Source: an uncultured Prevotellaceae bacterium (GTDB lineage: Bacteria; Bacteroidota; Bacteroidia; Bacteroidales; Bacteroidaceae). From it: 64,000 bases of DNA. Below, one piece after another: positions 51,724 through 59,956 of this stretch (the first letter of the stretch is position 1; every line of letters begins with the position of its first letter). Below the pieces are notes generated by a model, which made no database searches, was not told where the DNA came from, and saw only the letters and a program-made list of their open reading frames with translations. The stretch is taken from positions 42,134-106,133 of the forward strand of contig CAMKTN010000003.1 of NCBI GenBank assembly GCA_946415705.1. The letters are read 5' to 3'. Made by a program: the position numbers and the translations under genes.

Positions 51724-53907
51724 GTGAACGGCGCTTTGCACAGAAGTCTATGCTGTTTGTTGGCGTGCCTTGTGTGGCCGCTGGCGGTGACGGCACAGGA
51801 CTCCGAGGATTCCGAGGAGCCCTTCGACCCTTGGGCCAAGCCTGTGCAGCGCCTCACGAACCTCCCGCACATCTATATCGACACCTTCACCGGCAACGCC
51901 ATCACCAGCAAGACGACCTACGTCTATGCGCGCATGTGGTATGTCAGTGAGGAGGACATTGTTCAGTTCTTCGACTCGCTGCAGATACGCGGTCGCGGCA
52001 ACTCCACTTGGGGCCTTGCCAAGAAACCCTACAAACTGAAGTTCCACGAGAAGGAGAAACTGCTTGGCACAGGCTATGCCAAGGCCAAGAAATGGACGCT
52101 GATGGCTAACCACGCCGACAAGTCGCTCATCCGCAACGCCCTCACCAGCCTCATGGGCGAGCAGGCAGGGCTGCCCTTCAACCCAGCTGCCAAGTTCGTG
52201 GATCTCACGCTCAACGACCAGTATGTGGGCAACTACCAGATCTCTGACCAGGTAGAGGTCCGCGCCCACCGCGTCAAGGTCCCCGAGCAGGACTATCCCC
52301 TCGACGAGACCAGCGACATCACGGGCGGCTACCTCCTGGAAGTGGATGGCTTCAAGGACTTTCACACTTCCACCTATTGGGATGCTGATGAGCAACGCTA
52401 CCTTGCACCCGACGGCTTCAACACCACACGCGAGGTTCCCGTCCGCATCCATTATCCCGATGCCGATGAGCTGGACCCTGTGCAGACCGACTACATCCGT
52501 GACTTCATTCAGCACTTCGAGAACACGCTCATGGCTGCGGACTTCGCCGATGAGGAGAAGGGTTACCGCCAGTATGTAGATTCCACGACACTCGCCAACT
52601 GGTACCTCTGCACGGAGATGAGCGGGAATATCGACGGCTTCTTCTCCACCTATTTCTACAAGAAGCCGCAGGACGACCACCTCTATTGGGGACCGCTCTG
52701 GGACTATGACATCGCCTACAACAACGATAACCGTACTGACCGTGGGGGCACCAGTGATACCTCCCTGCAGCTGATGAAGACCTATGGCTACGGGAAAATG
52801 CGCGCTTGGATGCAACGCATGTGGAACGACCCCTGGTTCGCGCGCCTCGTCTATCGCCGCTACACGGAGATGCTCGACGGCGGCATGGAGGAGTTTCTGA
52901 ACCATAAGATTGACAGCCTCACACAGCTCATTGATGCCTCCCAGCAGCTCAACTACCAGCGATGGGGCATCAGCACGCGCACCCTGCGTGAGCGCGTGCT
53001 CTATAGTACCTACGACCAGTACATCGCAGACCTGCGCAACTTCCTGAAGCGCCACCTGCCTTACCTCAAGACCGCCTTCGCAGCCCTCCTGCCGGAGCCG
53101 CCAGATGACCCCGAGGAGCCCGAGAAGCCCGAAACCATCGAGCCCGACTTCCCCGCCGACAGCCTCAGCTACTATACCATAAGCAACCTCGGCGCTGGCA
53201 CCTTCGTTGATGTCGATGAGAAGAGCGGTGAGATATGGGGACAGCTGCGCGACGAGGACGCTGAGAGCCAGCAATGGCGGATTATTCCCCTGCACAACGG
53301 CTACCGATGGATTGTCAACCGCCTGACAGGCTATGCCCTCAACGACCCCACCGAGGGCAACCCCACACCCACGACCCTCACCGGGGCACATCTCAATGTC
53401 GTGGAACCGGACTCCCTCGATGTGCGGCAGCAGTGGGACATCGTGGCGCAGAGCGGCAACGCCTACAACCTCATCAACCGCTTCAGCCACCATGGCCTCA
53501 ACCTCAGCGGTGGCAGCTCAGCCCCCGGCGCACCCATCCTCAGCTACACCAATGATGAGCGCAACGCCACATCCAACAACCGCAAGTGGCGCATCGAAGA
53601 GGTGGGTAAGGTGGCTCCCGATGACCCTGTTGACCCCGATGACCCCGATAATCCGAGCGTAGGCATCGCCGACCTCTCCGAGGTCGATTATGCGCTGGCC
53701 TATGACCCGCAGAGCGGGCGTCTCCACTTCGGCTCCGACGACCTCGCAGCCCTCACCTTCCCCGTGCGCGTCTATGACCACTCCGGCCGTCTCGTCCAGA
53801 CCTTCCGCGCCTCCGCTGGCACCTCTCTCGCCTCCCTTCCTCGCGGCCTCTACCTCATCACCTGGACCTTCGCCGGCCACCAGCGCACCGTCAAACTCCT
53901 CAAGTAA
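51724..53907 (+). CDS. CotH-like protein kinase with ricin-type lectin domain
   Basis: 727 residues starting with GTG 51724, three bases after the previous stop; a signal peptide (LLACLVWPLAVTAQ) follows. The CotH region (about 40-440) shows LQIRGRGNSTWGLAKKPYKL, SLIRNALTSLMGEQAG and YWGPLWDYDIAYNND, which carry the atypical-kinase lysine and DxD-like acidic residues. A Pro/Glu linker leads to a ricin-B-like repeat (YTISNLGAGTFVDVDEKSG, SQQWRIIPL) and a C-terminal sorting-like tail (VRVYDHSGRLVQTF...RTVKLLK). In spores CotH phosphorylates coat proteins; here, cell-surface protein phosphorylation or carbohydrate attachment is inference. Confidence 0.85.
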   Translation: MNGALHRSLCCLLACLVWPLAVTAQDSEDSEEPFDPWAKPVQRLTNLPHIYIDTFTGNAITSKTTYVYARMWYVSEEDIVQFFDSLQIRGRGNSTWGLAKKPYKLKFHEKEKLLGTGYAKAKKWTLMANHADKSLIRNALTSLMGEQAGLPFNPAAKFVDLTLNDQYVGNYQISDQVEVRAHRVKVPEQDYPLDETSDITGGYLLEVDGFKDFHTSTYWDADEQRYLAPDGFNTTREVPVRIHYPDADELDPVQTDYIRDFIQHFENTLMAADFADEEKGYRQYVDSTTLANWYLCTEMSGNIDGFFSTYFYKKPQDDHLYWGPLWDYDIAYNNDNRTDRGGTSDTSLQLMKTYGYGKMRAWMQRMWNDPWFARLVYRRYTEMLDGGMEEFLNHKIDSLTQLIDASQQLNYQRWGISTRTLRERVLYSTYDQYIADLRNFLKRHLPYLKTAFAALLPEPPDDPEEPEKPETIEPDFPADSLSYYTISNLGAGTFVDVDEKSGEIWGQLRDEDAESQQWRIIPLHNGYRWIVNRLTGYALNDPTEGNPTPTTLTGAHLNVVEPDSLDVRQQWDIVAQSGNAYNLINRFSHHGLNLSGGSSAPGAPILSYTNDERNATSNNRKWRIEEVGKVAPDDPVDPDDPDNPSVGIADLSEVDYALAYDPQSGRLHFGSDDLAALTFPVRVYDHSGRLVQTFRASAGTSLASLPRGLYLITWTFAGHQRTVKLLK

Positions 53908-53914
53908 CTCACTT

Positions 53915-54289
53915 CCCCCTCCCCCTCATATTAAATATTTCTTAACAAAAATAGTCCGCACACCGCACGGGCCTCACCAGGTCCTATTGCTCAAAGCCCT
54001 TAAACCTTTCGGCCAAAACCCTTAGGCCTTTCTGCCAAAACCCTTAGGCCTTATGCCCCGAAGACCTTGGTCTTCCTACTGGATCACCAAGGTGGTCCAC
54101 TCAACGCAGCTAGGTCCTCTTTTAAGGACACTACTACTCCCTCGCCTGACCCTCTATAGAGACTACGCGCAGACACTATAGAGGGTAACGCAACAGGCTG
54201 CACCGAGTGATGCAGCCTGCTGGATGAAAATTCGTGCGCTGTGCGATGTTTTTTTGTTAAGAAATATTTAATTTGAGGGGGCGTGGGGG
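53915..54289. mobile_element. 375-bp gene-free element with inverted ends and five hairpins
   Basis: The ends are inverted repeats of about 55 bp: CCCCCTCATATTAAATATTT plus CTTAACAAAAA on the left (53921-53951) match the right end (54251-54281) with one mismatch, and matching continues inward through CGCACACCGCACG / CGCACAGCGCACG. Inside lie three 21-22-bp tandem units CAAAACCCTTAGGCCTTTCT-like (53992-54056) and then five hairpins: GAAGACC/GGTCTTC (54060-54075), GGATCACC/GGTGGTCC (54081-54098), GTCCT/AGGAC (54114-54129), CCCTCTATAG/CTATAGAGGG (54150-54185), CAGGCTGCA/TGCAGCCTG (54194-54219). No ORF. Either a MITE-like element or a structured RNA; no target duplication seen. Confidence 0.7.
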
Positions 54290-54354
54290 CTGCGGGAGCT
54301 GTTTTATGATTCTTTAACGTTGATTTTTGGTGACTTTTGCGTTATATAAGTGTA

Positions 54355-54888
54355 ATGCAAGAGCAAGAATTCCTCATTTATGTCACTCCGCTGCGGCCGA
54401 CGGCCTTGCGCATCGGGCAGCAGTTCTTCGGCAGCGCCGAGGATGCGGAGGATGTGGCACAAGAGACGCTACTGCGCCTGTGGGCGGCACGCGAGCACAT
54501 CGACAGCTCGCGGTCGCTGGAGGCGTTGGTGGCGACGGTGGCACGGAATGTCTGTGTGAGCATGAAAAGGGTGAAGTCTGGCAAAGAGACTACACAGATT
54601 CCAATACATTCAGCTCCCTCCCTCATAGGGAGGGCGGGGGGAGAGTCCTCCTCCCCACAGTCCCTCCTCGAAGAGCGTGAGGATGCCGTATGGCTGGAGC
54701 ACCGCCTGAAGGCCTTGCCCGAATACCTGAGCCGCATCCTGCGTATGAAGCAGGAGGAGCAGCTCACCAACCAACAGATAGCCGACATCCTCGGCACCGA
54801 TTCTCGCTCCGTAGCTACTCTCATCAGCAAAGCCCGACACCAACTGTTTAACGACCTCAAACGACGCAATCGCAATGAAAACAAATGA
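54355..54888 (+). CDS. ECF-type sigma-70 factor with palindrome in the linker
   Basis: 177 residues from ATG 54355 (MQEQEFLIYVTPLRPTALRI). Sigma region 2 is clear (FFGSAEDAEDVAQETLLRLW, the ECF core-binding helix) and region 4 is EYLSRILRMKQEEQLTNQQIADILGTDSRS, a helix-turn-helix. The 2-4 linker carries a repeat-coded stretch (HSAPSLIGRAGGESSS) from the GC palindrome at 54611-54650. The gene overlaps its downstream membrane partner by 14 bp, a usual sigma/anti-sigma arrangement. Confidence 0.9.
   Translation: MQEQEFLIYVTPLRPTALRIGQQFFGSAEDAEDVAQETLLRLWAAREHIDSSRSLEALVATVARNVCVSMKRVKSGKETTQIPIHSAPSLIGRAGGESSSPQSLLEEREDAVWLEHRLKALPEYLSRILRMKQEEQLTNQQIADILGTDSRSVATLISKARHQLFNDLKRRNRNENK
54611..54650. 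repeat. GC palindrome inside the sigma factor gene
   Basis: CTCCCTCCCTCATAGGGAGG followed by GCGGGGGGAGAGTC, close to the forward copies at 32369 and 33391. Confidence 0.85.
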
Positions 54889-55576
54889 CATGATAACCCG
54901 CTACCTCGACGGCCTCACCTCTCCCGAAGAGGAGCGCCAGCTTCGTGCTACGCTCGAAGCCAAGACCACGCTGACCGCAGACGAGCGTGCCGTCCTCGAC
55001 CTGCTCTGCCTCTCTTTCCCCGAAGAGGACACCGCCGCCCTGCTCGCCGAAGACGTTTCACAAAGTACAAATCACCATTCACAATTCTTCATTCGCCGTC
55101 TTGTGGTTGTCTCCGGCATTGCCGCCGCCGTCATTCTCGCCTTCATTCTGTGGCCGGAGGGGAACAGCCCTCTCACAACTTCCTCCCAAGGGGAGAAGAG
55201 TGGTCGTCTGCAGGAAAGGGCTGAGGCTAAGACGCAGCAGCCGACGGTGGAGATGACAGAGGGGCATGCGATGATGGTGGTCGCAGAGCAGCAGCCAGCG
55301 CCCGCAAGCACACCGCCGATGACGGCCACGACGAGGCCGCCGCAGGCCCCCAAGCATATCGCGCAGGTCGTGATACCTGCAACGCCTGTTGAGGCGGAAG
55401 AGGTTGTGGAAGAATGTACGCCGCCAGCACAGGATGCCTCGTTGATAAGAGCTGCACAAACAGACCTTGAATACCGGAACCGCCTGCGGACAATAGAAAT
55501 CACGACGCAGGCTCAGGCGGAGCAGGCTTTCGAAGCTGCCGTCGCTGCTGTTCTCTGTTCTCGTGAACCGACATGA
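54875..55576 (+). CDS. Membrane protein, probable anti-sigma-like partner
   Basis: 233 residues. The cytoplasmic N-terminus (ITRYLDGLTSPEEERQLRAT) resembles the short helical start of Bacteroidetes anti-sigma factors, followed by one membrane segment (RLVVVSGIAAAVILAFILW) and a Pro/Thr/Glu-rich periplasmic part. No HxxxCxxC zinc motif. The stretch NSPLTTSSQGEKSG just past the membrane segment is coded by a small palindrome (55179-55198). Overlap with the sigma gene supports an anti-sigma role; the family is not recognised with certainty. Confidence 0.65.
   Translation: MKTNDMITRYLDGLTSPEEERQLRATLEAKTTLTADERAVLDLLCLSFPEEDTAALLAEDVSQSTNHHSQFFIRRLVVVSGIAAAVILAFILWPEGNSPLTTSSQGEKSGRLQERAEAKTQQPTVEMTEGHAMMVVAEQQPAPASTPPMTATTRPPQAPKHIAQVVIPATPVEAEEVVEECTPPAQDASLIRAAQTDLEYRNRLRTIEITTQAQAEQAFEAAVAAVLCSREPT
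55179..55198. repeat. Small palindrome in anti-sigma-like gene
   Basis: CTTCCTCCCAAGGGGAGAAG, a 9-pair stem with one mismatch, in frame. Confidence 0.55.
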
Positions 55577-55628
55577 TAAAATAAATGGACAATTGACAAT
55601 GATTCTAAACACTAAACGCCCTCCAGAT

Positions 55629-57506
55629 ATGAGACGCCGACACCTTTATTATTTATTATTTATTATTTGTTATCTATCATTTCCCTGTCAAGGGGTAAGT
55701 GCTCACGGCCGTGTGGAAGAGGCCTTCCGTGCCTTGCTCGCCGCGAATAGGCATCCACAGCCTTACGATGACGAGGGGCAGGCACCCGCAGCCACGTGGC
55801 TGCTGCTCCCACTTGATCAGATGCCCTTGATCTTGGATGTCTATAAGGCGATGGAAGAGGAACACGCCATGCGAACCATCTTCTTCCGTCAGGACTTCGG
55901 GTCGGCCTGTGCCAACGGCATAGAGCTGCAAGGGCGCGACTTCAAGTATGCAGGGCTGTATAACAACATCCTCGGCGGTTTCACCGACCCCTCCACTTCG
56001 CCGACCACCTACCACTGGTACTACCTTGCCTGGCGACCCGACCCCGATGCCGGCAACATCGTGGGCTATATCGTCACCACGCAGCAGGTGGCGAACACAC
56101 CGCAGCCCAACGTTCAGGAACCTCGTGAACCGAGCTATCAGACTTTGCTCACGGCAATCAGGGATTTCAAGGATGACTTCACAGAAGCATCAGACAACGC
56201 TGCTTTGTTTGTCAAGCTGTCTTCAAACTTCTCCCGCCACTCCGACTTCGAGGCTCGTTCCGCGGCTACGGGCCAATGGATCTACCAATGGAAGACTTTC
56301 GGCTTCAGCCTCCCCGTCTCTGCCGAGCAGGAGCTGATAGCCCCGCTGTACCGCGCTTTCCTTGAAGTGCAGCCCCGTGCCTACCGCTTCCTCAACAAAC
56401 GCGCCGGCGAGACAGCCGAGGATGTGCAGATTGTGGTGAACAACCAAGGCAAGACCATTGGCCTCGGCCTGCAGACCGACTGGAACATCATCTACGCCTA
56501 CTTCAACGATGAGGACTTCCCGCAGAACCGCTACGTCTATGCCCTTTGGTACAAGCTCGACGTGCCGAGCCAGCGCATCGTGGGCGAGCTTATCGAGGTC
56601 AACACCCCACGCCCCAATGGCGGGCAGGTGGTGCCGTCGGTGCAGATGAGCGTGCCGGCATACCTATACAGCCTTAGAAAGCCGATAACCACCAACAATA
56701 TCGGAGCCTTGAACAATGTGTCGCAAAACGAGGCAACGGAACGGAGATACAGTGGCGTGGTGCATGAGCGGTCGGAAGGCGAATGGGAAACGCAGCAGCG
56801 TGACGAGGCGCTCTCCACCGTCCTCGCAGCCTCCCCATTCACGGACAACTGGCGGGAGCGAGGCTTCGACCGCGAAGCGTTTGCCTTAGAGTATGAATCC
56901 ATAACCCGCCGCCAACGTGAGGAGCGTGCCCTCTACAACGAGCGGCTGCGCCACTACACCGATTTCTACAACACCGTCTTTGCCGGCATTCGTGCCACTA
57001 TGCAGGCCTCGCTCGATTCCGTGAAGGCTGCCTTCGTTACCCAGACACAACAGCTTAACCTGCAGCGCGTTACTACCCCACGCGATGACTACGAGCGGCG
57101 AATGACAGCGCTCTTTGAGCTGTACCGCCAGCAGCTCGACACCGTGACCGCGCATTATCAGGCTTCCCTGGGGGCCATCACCTCCAACTACGAAACGGGC
57201 ATCCGTGATATCGCCGCGTGCCATCCCGTCGGGAATACTCTCATCACCGGCGATGGCGACCTCACGCCTTTTGGTCAGCGCCTCTTCGAACAGATGACCA
57301 ATGCCTACCACGGCTATAAGCCATACGCCGACATGGAGCTGTCCTTGCGCATACAGGTGTTTGCCCGCACCTTCAAGCCCTCATTGAACGCCGCCACCCG
57401 CAGCGCGATGGCCAAGCGCCTGCGCAAGATCAGCAAACGGGGCGATTGCCGTGCGGCGGCGAATAACCTGCTTCGCCAGTCTGCCGATGTCCTCTTGCTG
57501 AAATAA
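55629..57506 (+). CDS. Secreted protein of unknown function with C-terminal coiled coil
   Basis: 625 residues from ATG 55629 (MRRRHLYYLLFIICYLSF) with a signal peptide ending near GVSAHG; an earlier in-frame ATG at 55563 would run through an AT repeat and overlap the upstream gene. The body is beta-rich with repeated YxLWYKLD-type phrases; about residues 420-520 (REERALYNERLRHYTDF, DDYERRMTALFELYRQQ) are predicted coiled coil. No family recognised. It is in line with the sigma/anti-sigma pair and the TlpA gene, so it may belong to that regulon. Confidence 0.7.
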   Translation: MRRRHLYYLLFIICYLSFPCQGVSAHGRVEEAFRALLAANRHPQPYDDEGQAPAATWLLLPLDQMPLILDVYKAMEEEHAMRTIFFRQDFGSACANGIELQGRDFKYAGLYNNILGGFTDPSTSPTTYHWYYLAWRPDPDAGNIVGYIVTTQQVANTPQPNVQEPREPSYQTLLTAIRDFKDDFTEASDNAALFVKLSSNFSRHSDFEARSAATGQWIYQWKTFGFSLPVSAEQELIAPLYRAFLEVQPRAYRFLNKRAGETAEDVQIVVNNQGKTIGLGLQTDWNIIYAYFNDEDFPQNRYVYALWYKLDVPSQRIVGELIEVNTPRPNGGQVVPSVQMSVPAYLYSLRKPITTNNIGALNNVSQNEATERRYSGVVHERSEGEWETQQRDEALSTVLAASPFTDNWRERGFDREAFALEYESITRRQREERALYNERLRHYTDFYNTVFAGIRATMQASLDSVKAAFVTQTQQLNLQRVTTPRDDYERRMTALFELYRQQLDTVTAHYQASLGAITSNYETGIRDIAACHPVGNTLITGDGDLTPFGQRLFEQMTNAYHGYKPYADMELSLRIQVFARTFKPSLNAATRSAMAKRLRKISKRGDCRAAANNLLRQSADVLLLK

Positions 57507-57543
57507 ACATCCTTAAGCATAACTTAATTGTATAAATAGTCTT

Positions 57544-59580
57544 ATGAAAAAGATCATTCTTTCCTTCTTCCTCGCGCTCTGCGCCATCTCTGCCGTAACG
57601 GCCAAGACGAAAACCGTCGTATGGCACGAGCCGCAGGCTATCTGCAAGAGCAACGCCACCTTCCATATCACCTCCGTGGAGCTGAAGCCCGAGGAGACGG
57701 TGATGCACGTCCACATCCAGTTCCATCCTAAATATTGGATCCGCTTCGACAGCACCTGCTATCTTCTGACAGACAGCGGCAACAAGTACGCCATCCTCTC
57801 CGGCACACCCACGGCACCCGATGAGAGCACGATGCCCCTGAGCGACTATTTCTGGATGCCCGAGAGCGGCGAGGTCAACGTGGCCCTCCACTTCCAGCCC
57901 CTGCCCGCCGACATCGATTGCTTCCACTTCGTAGAACCCGTTGACAACGGTTGGGAATGGTGGAACATCCGCGACATAAAAGCCAAGTACCGCTCGCCCA
58001 TTCCTGCAGACTGGCAAAAGTTGAACTACGCCGACGACGAAGTGCTGCCCGATGCTAAGGTACAGAAGGGAACAGCCACGCTGAAGGTGTGCCTCTTAGG
58101 CTACAGGCCCGAGATGAAGTTCAGCCTGAAGGTCCACTTCAAGCCCTTGAACGCCACGACAGAATACTTCGATAAAGACTTCCCCTTTGCCGACGACGGA
58201 ACGCTGACGGCAGAAGTGCCGCTGTACCTGGCGCGTACCGTGAGCATAGCCATCGACGAGCCCCAAATCCACCTACGCCCCGTTCTCGCACCGGGCGAGA
58301 CCACCGAGATGCTCATCGACCTGAACCGCCTCCAGGACCCCTTCGTGGCGTTCAAGGGCTTCCTCGCACTCACCAACTTCGAGAGCACCCGCCCGGAGAA
58401 GACCACCGACGACGCATCGCAGAAGAACGCCATCAAGCTGCTGGCCGACATCCAGAAACAGAAGACGCCCATCGAGCGGCTGCAGTTCTTCCGCAAGCGC
58501 CTGGACAGAGCCATCGCTGCCTGCAACAAAGAGCGCAAGACCTCGGCTTGGAAGGCGCTGCGACGAATGATGTACGAGCAGGACTATCTCAGTTGGATTC
58601 ACGCATACGATGCAGAATATGCAGACTTGCGCATAGGTATCTATTTCCACAATCGTGCACCACGGAATTTTGAGGAATACGATTCTATCAGCCGTTCCTT
58701 CCATGACGAAGCCATCGGTAAGCTGCGCTTCCCCAATGATTTTGAGGGGCAAGGGGATGTACTCCTTGAGGAAGAGAAGCATATAGCGGGCATGGAAATC
58801 ATGCAGGCAGCCTATGCACCCGCCTCAGAAGAGTTCTGGAGTGGCATTCCGTGGTCGGACGAACGCGCTTCAGCCTTCAACTGCGACCTCCACCGACTGG
58901 AGAATGCTCTTGATTTCTGGGATGACAAGAAGTTGGTCCTCAACCATCCTGACAAGGGGCTGCAGATGACGATGAGCCAAGTATATGCCTCACACATCAA
59001 ATCTCCCGCTGTCCTAGCCGTCCTCGAAGAGTTCAAAGCCGAGCAGGAACGGATTCGCCAGCAGTTGGCAGCACAGGGTAATGTCTTCTATCAGCAGCTG
59101 GACAGTGTGCCGCCCTCCGATATTCTTCAGACCATCCTCGACCGCTATAAAGATAAGCCCGTGCTCCTTGATATCTGGGCCACGTGGTGCGGCCCCTGCC
59201 GTGCAGGCCATCAGCAGCTGGCGCCGCTGAAGGAGGAAATGCAGAAGCGCGGTGTGCAGTTCATCTACATCACCTCGCCCTCCTCGCCCCTCAAGACTTG
59301 GCAGACGATGATCAAGGACATCCCCGGCGACCACTACTACCTCACTCAGGAACAGGAAAACCACCTGATGAAACTCTATGCCTCTGACGGTATTCCCACC
59401 TATGCTATCTACGACCGCGACGGCAATCGCGCCTATTTCCATATCGGCCTCCCCAGCACTGACGACACTAACGAGATTCGCCGCGTACTGGAAGAAGCCC
59501 TCAACAAACCTACATACACAGGCTCATTGGTAGTCGGGAAAGACACGATTACCGTGCAAAATGCGCATTATGAACCTTAG
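57544..59580 (+). CDS. TlpA-like thioredoxin-fold protein with long N-terminal region
   Basis: 678 residues. Signal peptide (KKIILSFFLALCAISAVTA), then about 500 residues of beta-sandwich and helical sequence, and a C-terminal thioredoxin domain with WCGPC (W548-C552) in LLDIWATWCGPCRAGHQQL and the cis-proline region DGIPTYAIYDRDG. Acts in periplasmic disulfide exchange; the partner may be fed by the N-terminal part. Separated by 37 bp from the preceding secreted protein. First of three thioredoxin-fold genes in the last 7 kb. Confidence 0.85.
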   Translation: MKKIILSFFLALCAISAVTAKTKTVVWHEPQAICKSNATFHITSVELKPEETVMHVHIQFHPKYWIRFDSTCYLLTDSGNKYAILSGTPTAPDESTMPLSDYFWMPESGEVNVALHFQPLPADIDCFHFVEPVDNGWEWWNIRDIKAKYRSPIPADWQKLNYADDEVLPDAKVQKGTATLKVCLLGYRPEMKFSLKVHFKPLNATTEYFDKDFPFADDGTLTAEVPLYLARTVSIAIDEPQIHLRPVLAPGETTEMLIDLNRLQDPFVAFKGFLALTNFESTRPEKTTDDASQKNAIKLLADIQKQKTPIERLQFFRKRLDRAIAACNKERKTSAWKALRRMMYEQDYLSWIHAYDAEYADLRIGIYFHNRAPRNFEEYDSISRSFHDEAIGKLRFPNDFEGQGDVLLEEEKHIAGMEIMQAAYAPASEEFWSGIPWSDERASAFNCDLHRLENALDFWDDKKLVLNHPDKGLQMTMSQVYASHIKSPAVLAVLEEFKAEQERIRQQLAAQGNVFYQQLDSVPPSDILQTILDRYKDKPVLLDIWATWCGPCRAGHQQLAPLKEEMQKRGVQFIYITSPSSPLKTWQTMIKDIPGDHYYLTQEQENHLMKLYASDGIPTYAIYDRDGNRAYFHIGLPSTDDTNEIRRVLEEALNKPTYTGSLVVGKDTITVQNAHYEP

Positions 59581-59956
59581 TTAGCATGTTCAATAATATA
59601 GAAGGAAAGTAAACGCTAAAGTCTATAGACTCTTTCTACCGAAAGGTAGATTTTCTTCAAGCAGCTCCGCCCGCCTGTGACAGGTAGGCGGAGCAAACCG
59701 CAAAGCCCCCTTCCCGTTAATTCTTCGTAAATGTTTAGCCCCAACGTAATGAAACCGCACCATTGAGCGTTATTTGTATATATAAAGGTGGATTTCGTGC
59801 GGCAAGGATGGCGACGTTCCATAGTTGAGAGAAAATAATTTCGGAACAGCGTTGATTATATGCAAGTTATGCGCTTCACGTTTCCATAGCGCATTATTGC
59901 AGCGTTCGCTATTTTGCCGTACCTTTGCACCGCCAAATCACGATAAAAACGCAGTC
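59581..59956. other. 376-bp spacer with hairpin and relic of a duplicated promoter region
   Basis: A strong stem (GCTCCGCC / GGCGGAGC, inner CCTGT / ACAGG) at 59664-59694 may terminate the upstream gene. 59706-59778 resembles 62863-62935 (GTTAATTCTTCGTAAAT, then CCAA..AATGAAA.CGCAC..TTG.GCGTTAT), including the stop-proximal sequence of a TlpA-type gene, so it looks like the leftover of a duplication. The promoter for the TPR gene follows at 59897-59928. Confidence 0.65.
59897..59928 (+). promoter_or_regulatory. Full Bacteroidetes promoter for TPR regulator
   Basis: TTG at 59897-59899 and TACCTTTGC at 59920-59928 with 20-bp spacing; 28 bp to the ATG at 59957. Confidence 0.75.

Noticed and set aside
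53915..54289. Integron attC array
   Set aside because: Hairpins have no common core sequences, no gene cassettes lie between them and no integrase is present.
54331..54340. TGACTTTTGC as a standard sigma-factor-gene promoter
   Set aside because: The first position of TAnnTTTGC is changed and no TTTG lies 19-21 bp upstream, so it is too weak to list as a feature.
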